64,000 bases of DNA from an uncultured Prevotella sp. (GCA_934202525.1 CAKPYB010000005.1:55728-119727), one strand, 5' to 3'. Positions 46,308 to 54,086 are shown, numbered from the stretch's first letter. The notes: generated from the letters alone by a model not told the origin. Made by a program: numbers and translations.

Positions 46308-46685
46308 ATCTTTCGTGCTTAAATTCGTAATTCTTTTGCAAAAATACAAAGAAAAGATGAAATATACAGCTTTTCGGCATTAAATTTAAGAATATTTTTC
46401 AGAAAAGCCAATGTAACGTAGAAATGAATCTTTCAAGGCATCGCAGATAAGGGAAACAGATGGATGCATAAATGGTGGTATTCTACACTCTTCGGTCTGC
46501 CAGGCGGTTTCACCACGATGATTGGCAATACTATTGAGACCGATCCATTTATCGGTCTCGTCTGAAATCGTTGCGTCCGTCTCCATGCCACCATGCGCCC
46601 AGGAAGGCGAGGATGGCACGGAAAACGATGTAGATAACAATGATGTCAACAAATTCATTCATAAGCTTGATATTTAGCGAGTTAT
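46308..46685. other. Intergenic region with possible 37-aa membrane peptide
   Basis: Apart from the promoter of the ATPase gene, the only notable feature is a minus-strand frame at 46662-46549 reading MNEFVDIIVIYIVFRAILAF and then LGAWWHGD, a single hydrophobic segment with a short charged tail. There is no homology support. Confidence 0.35.
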
Positions 46686-47183
46686 TCAATATATATTCAC
46701 CACGGGAATACCCAAACTGTTGGCTTTCTTGAAAGTGTAGTAGGTTCCACCCTTCTCTCTCCCATCATAGAAGGCAATGAGGAGGGAAGCATTCTCAACC
46801 ATGAACTCGTCTCGGTCAAGAAAACATCGGGTGTAATAGTATTCTGAAAGGATGATTACTTCATCTGCTGAAGCCATCAGTCCATCATAAACCATCCTAT
46901 CACTGGGCTTGAATCTATCTGCCTGACCTCTGAAAGGAATGGCTGCGGTAAGCGTCATTCCTGGGCAGGAAGGTTTCAGCGACTGCACAATCCGGGCTGC
47001 CATCAGGTCAATGCCGATGGCAAATCCCGAAATAAAATTGCTGATGCCATGCTCGTAAGCTTCGAGGATGGCTTTGGTCAATCGCTCTCTTATGACCTCC
47101 TGTTGCGAGAAGTTGTAAAAGCGATGTCCTGTAAAGGCTGCCGAAACAGCCTTGTCAAACTTTGTCATGTTCTTTCTTTTCAT
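46686..47183 (-). CDS. SLOG-fold protein (DUF1273-like)
   Basis: This 165-residue protein shows SLOG/DprA-like Rossmann motifs: AFTGHRFYNFS at the start, NFISGFAIGIDLMAARIV, and the end YYTFKKANSLGIPVVNIY. SLOG proteins bind or cut nucleotide ligands and are common on mobile elements. The ATG overlaps the stop of the phosphoribosyltransferase gene (ATGA), so the two are translationally coupled. Confidence 0.8.
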   Translation of the reverse strand: MKRKNMTKFDKAVSAAFTGHRFYNFSQQEVIRERLTKAILEAYEHGISNFISGFAIGIDLMAARIVQSLKPSCPGMTLTAAIPFRGQADRFKPSDRMVYDGLMASADEVIILSEYYYTRCFLDRDEFMVENASLLIAFYDGREKGGTYYTFKKANSLGIPVVNIY

Positions 47184-47761
47184 TGCTGTACGTATTTGTA
47201 TGATGTCTTGCCGAGGAAAATGCCGTTTGTAACGTGTGCCCCGACTTGTTCCAATTGTGCGGTGTAGGCACAGAAAGAAGTGCCGGTAGTGACCACATCA
47301 TCCCAGATGCAGACTATCTTGTTTTTGAAGAAGTTAGCATCCACCTCAATATTATTCTTTTCCTTCAAGCGCTTTTCTCGCTCATCCTTCTTGACCTTTG
47401 TGCCATGAACTGCGGTACGTTCGCCAACAACCTTGACATGGGAAAAGCCGTTGATTGCTCCGGAAAACTTGCAGACAAGTTCAGAGAAGTTCTTGTTGCG
47501 TGCCTCGTTACGCTCCTGACTGCTTGCAGGAACGCAAGAGAAAACAACGCTGCGAACCTTACGACCAAACTTCTTGACAAGCATCTTTGCCACGCACTTT
47601 GCCACATCAGCATGATTTCGACCTTCCTTGAAATCATAGATAACCTGGCGGTCGAAGAAAGCATCCATACCGATGTTCTTGATACGTACCGGATAATAGC
47701 GCAAAAAGCTGCTCAACTCCTTATCCTCCTGTCCCTTGATGTAAACCTGTACCATGTTCAT
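47180..47761 (-). CDS. Phosphoribosyltransferase-like protein
   Basis: I start at MNMVQVYIKGQEDKE (47761); an ATG 12 codons upstream is possible. The 193-residue protein has the PRPP-binding loop VCIWDDVVTTGTSF near the end, a ComF-like type I phosphoribosyltransferase motif. The N-terminal part lacks the zinc cysteines of ComF. It could act on a nucleobase or nucleotide; the substrate is unknown. It is coupled to the SLOG gene and lies 64 bases downstream of the DUF2958 gene. Confidence 0.78.
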   Translation of the reverse strand: MNMVQVYIKGQEDKELSSFLRYYPVRIKNIGMDAFFDRQVIYDFKEGRNHADVAKCVAKMLVKKFGRKVRSVVFSCVPASSQERNEARNKNFSELVCKFSGAINGFSHVKVVGERTAVHGTKVKKDEREKRLKEKNNIEVDANFFKNKIVCIWDDVVTTGTSFCAYTAQLEQVGAHVTNGIFLGKTSYKYVQQ

Positions 47762-47825
47762 TGCTTTAAGTGTTGTTACTTGGCAGGTAGCAGCCATCAG
47801 CCACTACCCACCGAGAAAAATGTTT

Positions 47826-48203
47826 TCAATCGTAAAGTCTGTTGAGGAAAGACTGCAACTCTCTGTCGAAGATTTCAGAAAGCTGACATGGTTGGAATGG
47901 CTTTCTCTGCTCCACTCTGACCTTGCCGAGTCCGAACTTGGTTGCGTCCAACTCCACACTTGCCATTTCATTGGCAGAAATGTAGCTGTACTCAGTCTCA
48001 GCCAGACCGACAACGATGCCAAAGAGCACAAAATCATCATTTTCTCGCTGTCCTTCAAGAATGTACCAGCGAGCGTTGCCGATGAAAAACACTGCGATGC
48101 AAACTGCATCCTTCTTCTTGCTATCCTGGGAATAGAGCGGATAGTCCTGCATTGCCTTCTCCAATTCTGGAGTAATCAGGCGGTTGTTGAAATCTTTTGC
48201 CAT
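47826..48203 (-). CDS. DUF2958 family protein
   Basis: This 125-residue protein matches DUF2958, a family found mostly on conjugative plasmids and ICEs: LITPELEKAMQDYPLYSQD, AVFFIGNARWYILEGQREND and FGIVVGLAETEYSYISANE. The function is unknown. Its presence supports a mobile-element origin for the neighbourhood. Upstream there are 2.1 kb without a protein-coding gene. Confidence 0.82.
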   Translation of the reverse strand: MAKDFNNRLITPELEKAMQDYPLYSQDSKKKDAVCIAVFFIGNARWYILEGQRENDDFVLFGIVVGLAETEYSYISANEMASVELDATKFGLGKVRVEQRKPFQPCQLSEIFDRELQSFLNRLYD

Positions 48204-48677
48204 AGTCTCTAAATTTTTTCTCCCTTTCGTTAAGTCCTTTCGGACTTGGGATCGGGAAGCTTTTTCTGCTTTTCAAAGTGCGTACAAGGCAATAAGGCAA
48301 GTCTGATGGGAAGAATACTCTTTTGCATGTTTCATGGAAAAGGAAGATTGTTACCGAATCACGACTTGCTATTTGCCAAATACGCGATAACTTTGCAGAA
48401 AAAGAATCCCGAAATCCCAAAGACGATACGGAATCAAAGACTTCTGGTTTCAGTAAGAAGAAAATAGTATAACAGAAAATGACTGCAGGGATAAAAAAGC
48501 CGGGTGGGAATAGGCCAAGCAAGTATCAACAGTTTAAAAAGCCAGCGTGTTGCTCCTTCGTAAGTCGATAAAATCGGCCTGCGAAAGAACAACACCCTGG
48601 CTAACTGTTCATGCTTACTGGACTATGGCGTGGGCGAAGATTATAAAGAAGGAAAGCCGAAAGATTTATTTAGGAAA
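48204..48677. other. Non-coding region with a long hairpin
   Basis: No gene is supported. A 63-base hairpin at 48540-48602 pairs AGCCAGCGTGTTG with its near-complement CAACACCCTGGCT and continues inward; it may end a transcript or be a folded RNA. A TAACTTTG box at 48388-48395 reads rightward. Confidence 0.5.
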
Positions 48678-49865
48678 GACAGAATGCTTATAAAGAGAAA
48701 TACCATTATATTATAATAAGGTGGAAGGGAGGGAAAATGAAGGTTGATGCTGTGAGCCAGTGCCCTTCTCGACGAATGGACATGCAGTAGTGTAAAACTG
48801 ATTAAGTGGGAATCGCTTGCGTTCCACCTACTCAGTTTGTAAGCAACCGCATGTCGTTTTGTGGGCACCTTCCGACTGAGGGACTATGCACTTACGTCAT
48901 GCTCTGCTGACATAACTGCAAAGTCTATCAGGTGGAACTCCAGTAGCATCCTTCATGGCGTGGGGCGAAGCATTATCATCTTGTTTATAAAAATGCAAAT
49001 CTATAAAGGCCTGCTACTCATCATGGTATGAGGGCTTCAAGTTGTATTCATGTGTACACGTACACACTTATCCATGTATATATGTATTCACGTCCACATG
49101 AATACATTTTAGAAGGAGAAATGACAGAATGCCTATAAAAACGAAATGCATTATATTATAATAAGGTGGAAGGGAGGGAAAATGAAGGTTGATGCTGTGA
49201 GCCAGTGCCCTTCTCGACGAATGGACATGCAGTAGTGTAAACTGATTAAGTGGGAATCGCTTGCGTCACACCTACTCAGTTTGTAAGATACCGCATGTCG
49301 TTTCGTGGGCACCTTCCGACTAATGGACTTTGCACTTACGTCACGCTCTGCTGACATAAATGCAAAGTCTATCAGGTGGAACTCCAGTAGCTTCCTTCAT
49401 GGCGTGGGGCGAAGCATTAGCATCTTGTTTATAAAAATGCAAATCTACAAAGGCCTGCTACTCATCATGGTATGAGGGTTCAAGTTGTATTCATGTGTAC
49501 ACGTACACACCTATCCATGTATATATGTATTCACGTCCACATGAATACATTTTAGAAGGAGAAATGACAGAATGTCTATAAAAACGAAATGCATTATATT
49601 ATAATAAGGTGGAAGGGAGGGAAAATGAAGGGGGATGCTGTGAGCCAATGCCCTTCTCGACGAATGGACATGCAGTAGTGTCAAACTGATTAAGTGGGAA
49701 TCGCTTGCGTCCCACCTACTCAGTTGTAAGATACCGCATGTCGTTTCGTGGGCACCTTCCGACTGAGGGACTTTGCACTTACGTCATGCTCTGCTGACAT
49801 AACTGCAAAGTCTATCAGGTGGAACTCCAGTAGCATCCTTCATGGTGTGGGGCGAAGCATTATCA
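48678..49865. repeat. Three 444-bp tandem repeats with conserved RNA-like folds
   Basis: Units begin near 48678, 49122 and 49566; the third is cut off near 49865. They are about 95 percent alike. Each carries nested stems: GACATGC with GCATGTC (48779-48785 and 48849-48855) enclosing AAACTGA...TCAGTTT (48795-48838), and a second hairpin GACTTTGCA...TGCAAAGTC (about 48881-48926). Units 1 and 2 end in TGTA/ACGT-rich arrays like those beside parA. No long open frame is kept between copies, so I favour RNA genes or binding sites over proteins. Confidence 0.6.
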
Positions 49866-49985
49866 GGGAAAATCAGCCGATTATCACTATGAGAACAGCT
49901 CATTTTGGTTAAAATCCGCATGTTTATACCATTTTTTTGCTGCTACGCAAAAAGATTTCGCACTATTTTTGTATCTTTGCACCCG

Positions 49986-50268
49986 TTAAAAGAATTTAGA
50001 AGTAAAATACAATAAAAATCCTATACGGAAATGAATTTAAATATGCACATAACATCACAATCATTCGTTCAGAGCTATCGACGCTTTGAGCGGAATAGTT
50101 ATGTACATACATCAAGTACATCAGATACAGCCGGTATAGGATTCCCACATCATTATTCGCATAGTTATTTCTATCGGGCATCGTAGCAGCGTGTCCCACA
50201 GAGAACAAAGATAATATTGAAGAGTTGGAGTATCCTTGCCGGGAGAATCCAACTTTTTCTTTTTAGTC
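49986..50268 (+). ncRNA. Rod-shaped RNA with promoter and terminator
   Basis: A TATCTTTG box at 49972-49979 would start transcription near 49986. The transcript can fold into a long rod: AATCCTATAC 50017-50026 with GTATAGGATT 50134-50143, TATGCACATAAC with GTTATGTACATA, and ATTCGTTCAGAGC with GCTTTGAGCGGAAT at the tip. The hairpin AGTTGGA...TCCAACT (50223-50254) with a T-run closes it. A 51-codon frame at 50031-50186 is also open; a short peptide cannot be excluded. It is 6S-like in shape, but I cannot assign a family. Confidence 0.5.
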
Positions 50269-50349
50269 AACTACTTGCATCTGCTCTGACATGGCGAGAA
50301 AAAGCTGGATGAAATCCAACCATTTTTTTACGCTTAAAATGAAAGAACT

Positions 50350-50763
50350 ATGCCAGCAAATAAGAATGCCTTAATAAGGTACAAAACTATAGACAACTGT
50401 TTAAGAAACAGATACAGAAGATGGACTCTCGATGATCTCGTGGAGGCATGTAGCGACGCTCTCTACGACATGGAGGGAATCACCAAAGGAGTATGCGCCA
50501 GAACTGTTCAGATGGACATACAGATTATGAGATCTGACAAACTGGGCTACAATGCTCCTATCGAGGTTTATGATAGAATTTACTACAGATACGCTGATCC
50601 TGACTATTCTATCACTGAAATGCCTTTATCCATAGAGGACTGCAAGCTGATAAAGAAGGCTATCATTCTTCTTGAAAACAAGAAGGATAAGAACAACGAA
50701 GACACCATCCAGGTGCTCAACAAAGTACAGGACAGACTCAAATCTATTCTGAACTTTGTGTAA
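50350..50763 (+). CDS. N-terminal part of a WYL-type regulator
   Basis: This 137-residue protein matches the helix-turn-helix start of Bacteroidota WYL regulators (RYKTIDNCLRNRYRRWTLDD, RTVQMDIQIMRSDKLGYNAP, YRYADPDYSITEMPL) but stops before the WYL domain itself (full relatives have about 300 residues). It is either a short stand-alone regulator or a truncated gene. It is followed by a ten-gene tRNA array on the other strand. Confidence 0.75.
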   Translation: MPANKNALIRYKTIDNCLRNRYRRWTLDDLVEACSDALYDMEGITKGVCARTVQMDIQIMRSDKLGYNAPIEVYDRIYYRYADPDYSITEMPLSIEDCKLIKKAIILLENKKDKNNEDTIQVLNKVQDRLKSILNFV

Positions 50764-50870
50764 GGATAAAGGAGGAAAATTATGAGTGAACATCAACGAG
50801 CCATCGTCTTACAAGAAAGCTAAAAGGCTTCTTTTCAAGCAAAATTGCCTGAAAAGAAGCCTTTCTTATG

Positions 50871-50945
50871 TGGAGCTTCAAGTAGGATTCGGACCTACGA
50901 CCTGCTCATTACAAGGGAGCTGCACTACCACTGTGCTATTGAAGC
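50871..50945 (-). tRNA. tRNA-Thr(TGT)
   Basis: The anticodon loop CTTGTAA gives TGT. The acceptor stem GCTTCAA/TTGAAGC is perfect and CCA is encoded (minus-strand end at 50871). It is the first of ten tRNA genes and the only one that encodes the full CCA. Confidence 0.93.
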
Positions 50946-50950
50946 ATTTG

Positions 50951-51024
50951 GGAGTTTGATGGGGATCGAACCCATGACCACCAGAGCCACAACCTGGCAC
51001 TCTACCAACTGAGCTACAAACTCC
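50951..51024 (-). tRNA. tRNA-His(GTG)
   Basis: The anticodon stem CCAGG/TCTGG encloses TTGTGGC (anticodon GTG). The extra 5' G of histidine tRNAs is encoded opposite the C discriminator. CCA is not encoded. Confidence 0.93.
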
Positions 51025-51028
51025 ATAT

Positions 51029-51100
51029 AAACTCCAGATGGATTCGAACCACCACCTCCAGAACCGAAATCTGGTATGCTACCAATTACACCATGGAGTT
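51029..51100 (-). tRNA. tRNA with anticodon TCG (Arg)
   Basis: The perfect anticodon stem CCAGA/TCTGG encloses TTTCGGT, so the anticodon is TCG (Arg, CGA). The acceptor AACTCCA/TGGAGTT is perfect. The body (D-arm GTGTAATTGG) is closer to Gln and Glu tRNAs than to a standard tRNA-Arg, so the true amino acid is uncertain. Confidence 0.75.
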
Positions 51101-51113
51101 GTTTTTTAACTTG

Positions 51114-51184
51114 TCACCCCAGAAGGAATCGAACCTTCGCTAACAGGACCAAAACCTGTTGTGCTACCATTATACCATAGGGCA
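51114..51184 (-). tRNA. tRNA-Gln(TTG)
   Basis: Anticodon stem ACAGG/CCTGT encloses TTTTGGT (TTG). The acceptor TGCCCTA/TGGGGTG pairs with two G-T wobbles. CCA is not encoded. Confidence 0.9.
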
Positions 51185-51191
51185 AGTTGAG

Positions 51192-51273
51192 TTCGGGAGG
51201 TAGGACTCGAACCTACGAAGTCATCAGACAGCGGATTTACAGTCCACCCTCGTTGCCACAGGAGCACTCCCGA
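51192..51273 (-). tRNA. tRNA-Tyr(GTA)
   Basis: A class II tRNA with a long variable arm; the stem GTGGA/TCCGC encloses CTGTAAA (anticodon GTA). The acceptor TCGGGAG/CTCCCGA is perfect. Confidence 0.93.
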
Positions 51274-51282
51274 ATTTTCAAG

Positions 51283-51355
51283 TGGAGCCTCGTGGAGTCG
51301 AACCACGTTCTCGGGATTTTCAGTCCCGCGCATACACCAAGTCTGCCAAAGCTCC
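51283..51355 (-). tRNA. tRNA-Phe(GAA)
   Basis: The stem CGGGA/TCCCG encloses CTGAAAA (anticodon GAA). The acceptor GGAGCTT/AGGCTCC and the T-arm CGTGG/CCACG are complete. Confidence 0.92.
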
Positions 51356-51364
51356 TTACTGATG

Positions 51365-51435
51365 TTGCCCCAGATGGAATCGAACCACCACTTGCAGATC
51401 CAGAATCTGCCGCACTACCGTTATGCGATAGGGCA
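51365..51435 (-). tRNA. tRNA-Gln(CTG)
   Basis: The stem GCAGA/TCTGC encloses TTCTGGA (anticodon CTG). The acceptor TGCCCTA/TGGGGCA is shared with the Gln(TTG) gene of the array, which points to duplication. Confidence 0.92.
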
Positions 51436-51441
51436 AGTTTG

Positions 51442-51527
51442 CGGAGGCTAAAGGATTCGAACCTTTGAGACGTTGCCGCCTGCCGGTTTTCAAGACCGGT
51501 GCAATAGACCAACTCTGCCAAACCTCC
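51442..51527 (-). tRNA. tRNA-Ser(TGA)
   Basis: A class II tRNA: the stem CCGGT/ACCGG encloses CTTGAAA (anticodon TGA), and the variable arm is long. The acceptor GGAGGTT/AGCCTCC pairs fully. Confidence 0.92.
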
Positions 51528-51534
51528 AATGTTG

Positions 51535-51609
51535 TGACTCGTGAGAGACTCGAACTCCCGACACCGACGTTCGTAGCGTCGTGCTCTGATCCAACTGAGC
51601 TAACGAGCC
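51535..51609 (-). tRNA. tRNA-Arg(ACG)
   Basis: The stem CGACG/CGTCG encloses CTACGAA (anticodon ACG, read as ICG). The acceptor GGCTCGT/ACGAGTC pairs with one wobble. Confidence 0.92.
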
Positions 51610-51615
51610 AAAGTG

Positions 51616-51770
51616 CGGAAGCAGAAGGATTTCGCTGAGAATCGCCAGACGCTCGGCATAATCCAAGCAAGCTTGGCTTATGCACTCGCTGAAGGCGATT
51701 TCGAACCTTCGGAACCTTTCGGTCCGGCACGTTAGCAGTGTGCTGGTTTAAGCCGCTCACCCATACTTCC
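51616..51770 (-). tRNA. tRNA-Ser(GCT) interrupted in the T-loop
   Basis: The 5' acceptor GGAAGTA, the class II body, the anticodon loop CTGCTAA (GCT) and the 3' acceptor TGCTTCC are all present, but about 65-70 extra bases lie in the T-loop between GAAGG (51706-51710) and CCTTC (51624-51628). The insert (about 51633-51700) is a long imperfect hairpin: AATCGCC with GGCGATT (51640-51646 and 51694-51700) and a 13-base inner repeat around AAGCTTGCTT with one mismatch. CGAAAT occurs at both junctions. As written the gene needs splicing or is broken. Confidence 0.75.
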
Positions 51771-52220
51771 TTGTTTTGACGATGCAAAGGTAGAAAGGGA
51801 GAGTGAAGTCTTTTTTCGTAGCAAGAAAAAAGTTTCAAAAAAGTTGTTTTTTAAGCGATTTTTCCAGAAAAAAGGCTTTAAAGAGTCTCTTTTTCGGCAT
51901 TTTACGGCTTTAAATGGTGTATTCATGTACACACCTATACATATATACATGTATTCACGTCCACATGACCAACTACAATGAAAGTTGGATTTTCCTAATT
52001 GCGTCCACAGTGCGGACGCAATTGAAAAGTTACTATTTTTGCATCGAAGTATTCACATACGAATATCTGCGTACAAAAACAGCAACTTTCTTTTGCAGGA
52101 TTTTCAACGATTAAATTACGTCTGTCGCACCACAAAAACCGTTTTAACCCCGAAATTTGTAATTTTATTGCAGATTACGGGATTAAATCCAGTTTTTATA
52201 TATGTTTGATGCTTTTACTA
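51771..52220. other. Intergenic: iteron array and relic operator
   Basis: No gene. A TGTAT/ACGT-type array lies at about 51911-51967. An inverted repeat ATTGCGTCC/GGACGCAAT (51998-52022) is followed by 52026-52089, a 64-base relic, on the minus strand, of the promoter-operator found before the AbiEi-like gene at 56838. The rest is AT-rich. Confidence 0.6.
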
Positions 52221-52727
52221 TCAATAAACCAATGAATAGTTCACATTGAAATAGGAATCTGAAACCTTCATGGTGGTAATCACCATGGATTTGTCCTGGT
52301 TGGTGAAGCAGTACTGCAGGCTGGCTTCATCAGCAGAAACAAGCGTGTAGTGCTTCTTCAGATAGTCTATCACAAGTCCACGATTCACACTTCGCTCCGT
52401 ATCAATGACAGAATAAAGAGAACCGTCAAGACGGGAGAAGCTGTAAAGAACGCCTTCACTACCCTGCCCAGTCATAAAGGTCAACTGGATGTTGTCGCCG
52501 GAAGTCTCAGCTACCTGGCGGTAACGCTTCATGGATTGAGCCATATAGCTATTGACCTCATCCACATTCGCACCCATGATGTGGAATGGCTCTGTCCAAA
52601 CGTCCAGTTTTGTTTCCGGATTTCCAATGTCCTCCATCGGGTCATCATTGCCGCAAGAGGTGAATACTACTGGTGAAGCCATCATCATCAGGATGATGGC
52701 GATTGAAAGATACTTCTTCATTTTCAT
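52221..52727 (-). CDS. Small exported lipoprotein
   Basis: This 168-residue protein has a lipoprotein signal (MKMKKYLSIAIILMMMASPV then FTSC as lipobox, cysteine near residue 25). The mature part is probably alpha/beta (WTEPFHIMGANVDEVNSYMA, LVIDYLKKHYTLVSADEAS). No family is recognised. It is a single gene between the iteron arrays of the par region. Confidence 0.7.
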   Translation of the reverse strand: MKMKKYLSIAIILMMMASPVVFTSCGNDDPMEDIGNPETKLDVWTEPFHIMGANVDEVNSYMAQSMKRYRQVAETSGDNIQLTFMTGQGSEGVLYSFSRLDGSLYSVIDTERSVNRGLVIDYLKKHYTLVSADEASLQYCFTNQDKSMVITTMKVSDSYFNVNYSLVY

Positions 52728-52760
52728 GACTTTTCGTTTTTGATGTTATTTTATTTCATT

Positions 52761-52887
52761 GTATTCATATCCACATGTGGACATGTATCAACGTCTATAT
52801 GTATATATGTATCAACGTCTATATGTATATATGTATCAACGTACACGTGTATCAATGTATTCATGTGTACATGGCTACACGTCCACA
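52761..52887. repeat. Iteron array on the left of the par genes
   Basis: Repeated words of the type TGTATCAACGTCTATA occur at least five times (about 52790-52880), with variants TGTATTCATGTGTACA and TACACGTCCACA. The matching array lies at 54010-54081, so the par genes are bracketed. These look like centromere sites for the partition proteins. Confidence 0.6.
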
Positions 52888-52891
52888 CTTA

Positions 52892-53236
52892 CTACATGAC
52901 TTCCCGGATGGTTTTAGTCCTGATTTTCTTGACTTTACCATATTTCGACTCATAAGCTTCAACTCCTTGTTTCATGACGTATTCCATGAACGAGCGGATG
53001 GTAAAACCTTCCTTTCGGGCGATGCTCTGAACCTTGTCAACGAGTTCCTTTGAGCAGATAAAGGAGAAATGTCGCCATGGTTCATCATTGGGCGAATCGC
53101 TCTCTGTCTGAGAACTTGCAGCAGGAATCTGCTTCTCCTGAGAACTCCCTGGAGACTTGTCAAATCTGTCCTGCGGATGAATGGCTGCCTTTCCGAGAAT
53201 GTTGCCAAGCAGAATGTCCATATTCTTCTTTGTCAT
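52892..53236 (-). CDS. Small DNA-binding partition partner (ribbon-helix-helix or DUF3408-like)
   Basis: This 114-residue protein lies 5 bases after parA and has a disordered Ser/Gln-rich N-terminal half and a C-terminal HFSFICSKELVDKVQSIARK segment followed by a helix-turn-helix-like region, similar to DUF3408 and ribbon-helix-helix proteins that act as ParB substitutes. I infer that it binds the flanking iteron arrays. Confidence 0.7.
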   Translation of the reverse strand: MTKKNMDILLGNILGKAAIHPQDRFDKSPGSSQEKQIPAASSQTESDSPNDEPWRHFSFICSKELVDKVQSIARKEGFTIRSFMEYVMKQGVEAYESKYGKVKKIRTKTIREVM

Positions 53237-53241
53237 AGTCT

Positions 53242-53994
53242 TTACTGATTACGTGAAATAATTTCTTCTGTCAATGCCTGATAGTCCTTCGCTCCGTTCG
53301 ACTGAGGATCGTACTCGAAGATGCTCTGACCGCTGCCTGCCGATTCTGCCAGGGCGATGTTTTCACGGATGCGAGTCTTCATGGTGATAGTCTCATAACG
53401 GGACTTCACGGCTTGCTCAACCACCTTGTTCAACTTGCGATGGTTGAATCTGGCGATAAAGACTCCTCCAAGTCTGAGGTTCGGCTTCACTCGCTGCAAG
53501 GTCGAGACAAAGGAATCGAGCATTCTCATTCCTTTAAGAGGAAGAAGCTCTGGAGTCATCGGAACGATGATTTCATCAGCTGCGAGGAAAGCATTTGTGG
53601 TGACGATTCCTAAAGACGGAGGACAGTCTATGAGAATGTAGTCATAGTTCTGCTTCTCGGGTTCAAGCAGTCGGCTCAGCAGCTGTTCTCTTGCCAGGAG
53701 ATTGGTGAGGGCGATCTCTGCGCTTGCCATTTCGAGGGAGGAAGGAACGAGGTCGAGGTTCTCCCTGATGTGCTTCACTGGCAGGGGTGCGCCATCAACC
53801 AGAGAGTCAAAGATGCTTGCCTGCACCTCATCTTCATTCGGGATGAAATACAGGGTAAGATTTGCCTGACCGTCAAGGTCTATGAGCAGTACTTTCTTGC
53901 CCATACGTGCCATGCAAGCCCCGATGGAGGCTGTAGAGGTGGTCTTCGAAACGCCACCTTTATGATTGGCGAATGTAATGATTTTCAGTGACAT
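53242..53994 (-). CDS. parA: ParA-type partition ATPase
   Basis: I start at MSLKIITFANHKGGVSKTT (53994), since the in-frame region upstream is the iteron array and promoter. The 250-residue protein has the deviant Walker A KGGVSKT at 12-18, the LLIDLDGQANLT switch and ILIDCPPSLGIVTTNAF. ParA proteins move plasmids, ICEs or chromosome origins to daughter cells. The partner gene follows by 5 bases. A TACCTTTG box at 54086-54079 on the minus strand is the likely promoter. Confidence 0.9.
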   Translation of the reverse strand: MSLKIITFANHKGGVSKTTSTASIGACMARMGKKVLLIDLDGQANLTLYFIPNEDEVQASIFDSLVDGAPLPVKHIRENLDLVPSSLEMASAEIALTNLLAREQLLSRLLEPEKQNYDYILIDCPPSLGIVTTNAFLAADEIIVPMTPELLPLKGMRMLDSFVSTLQRVKPNLRLGGVFIARFNHRKLNKVVEQAVKSRYETITMKTRIRENIALAESAGSGQSIFEYDPQSNGAKDYQALTEEIISRNQ

Positions 53995-54009
53995 AATATA
54001 AAATCTTTT

Positions 54010-54086
54010 GTATATATGTATTAACGTATTCATGTGTACATGGCTCCACGTGTACGTGGCTACATGTATTAACGTGTACAAAGGTA
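54010..54086 (-). promoter_or_regulatory. parA promoter and right iteron array
   Basis: The leader between the TACCTTTG box (54086-54079) and the parA start is filled by TGTATTAACGT-type repeats (54019, 54065 and variants), so binding by the partition partner would also repress the operon. Confidence 0.6.

Noticed and set aside
48641..49357. Two similar minus-strand frames in the 444-bp repeats
   Set aside because: Their similarity only reflects the repeat, the frames are shifted between copies and the third unit has no equivalent.
51106..51838. Open frames crossing the tRNA array
   Set aside because: All overlap complete tRNA genes on the minus strand and have no protein-like features.
52740..52955. 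Reading frames of cysteine, isoleucine, tyrosine and valine repeats over the iteron arrays
   Set aside because: They arise from TGTAT/ACGT repeats in several frames and are not conserved protein sequences. The same applies at 49030-49110 and 54008-54081.
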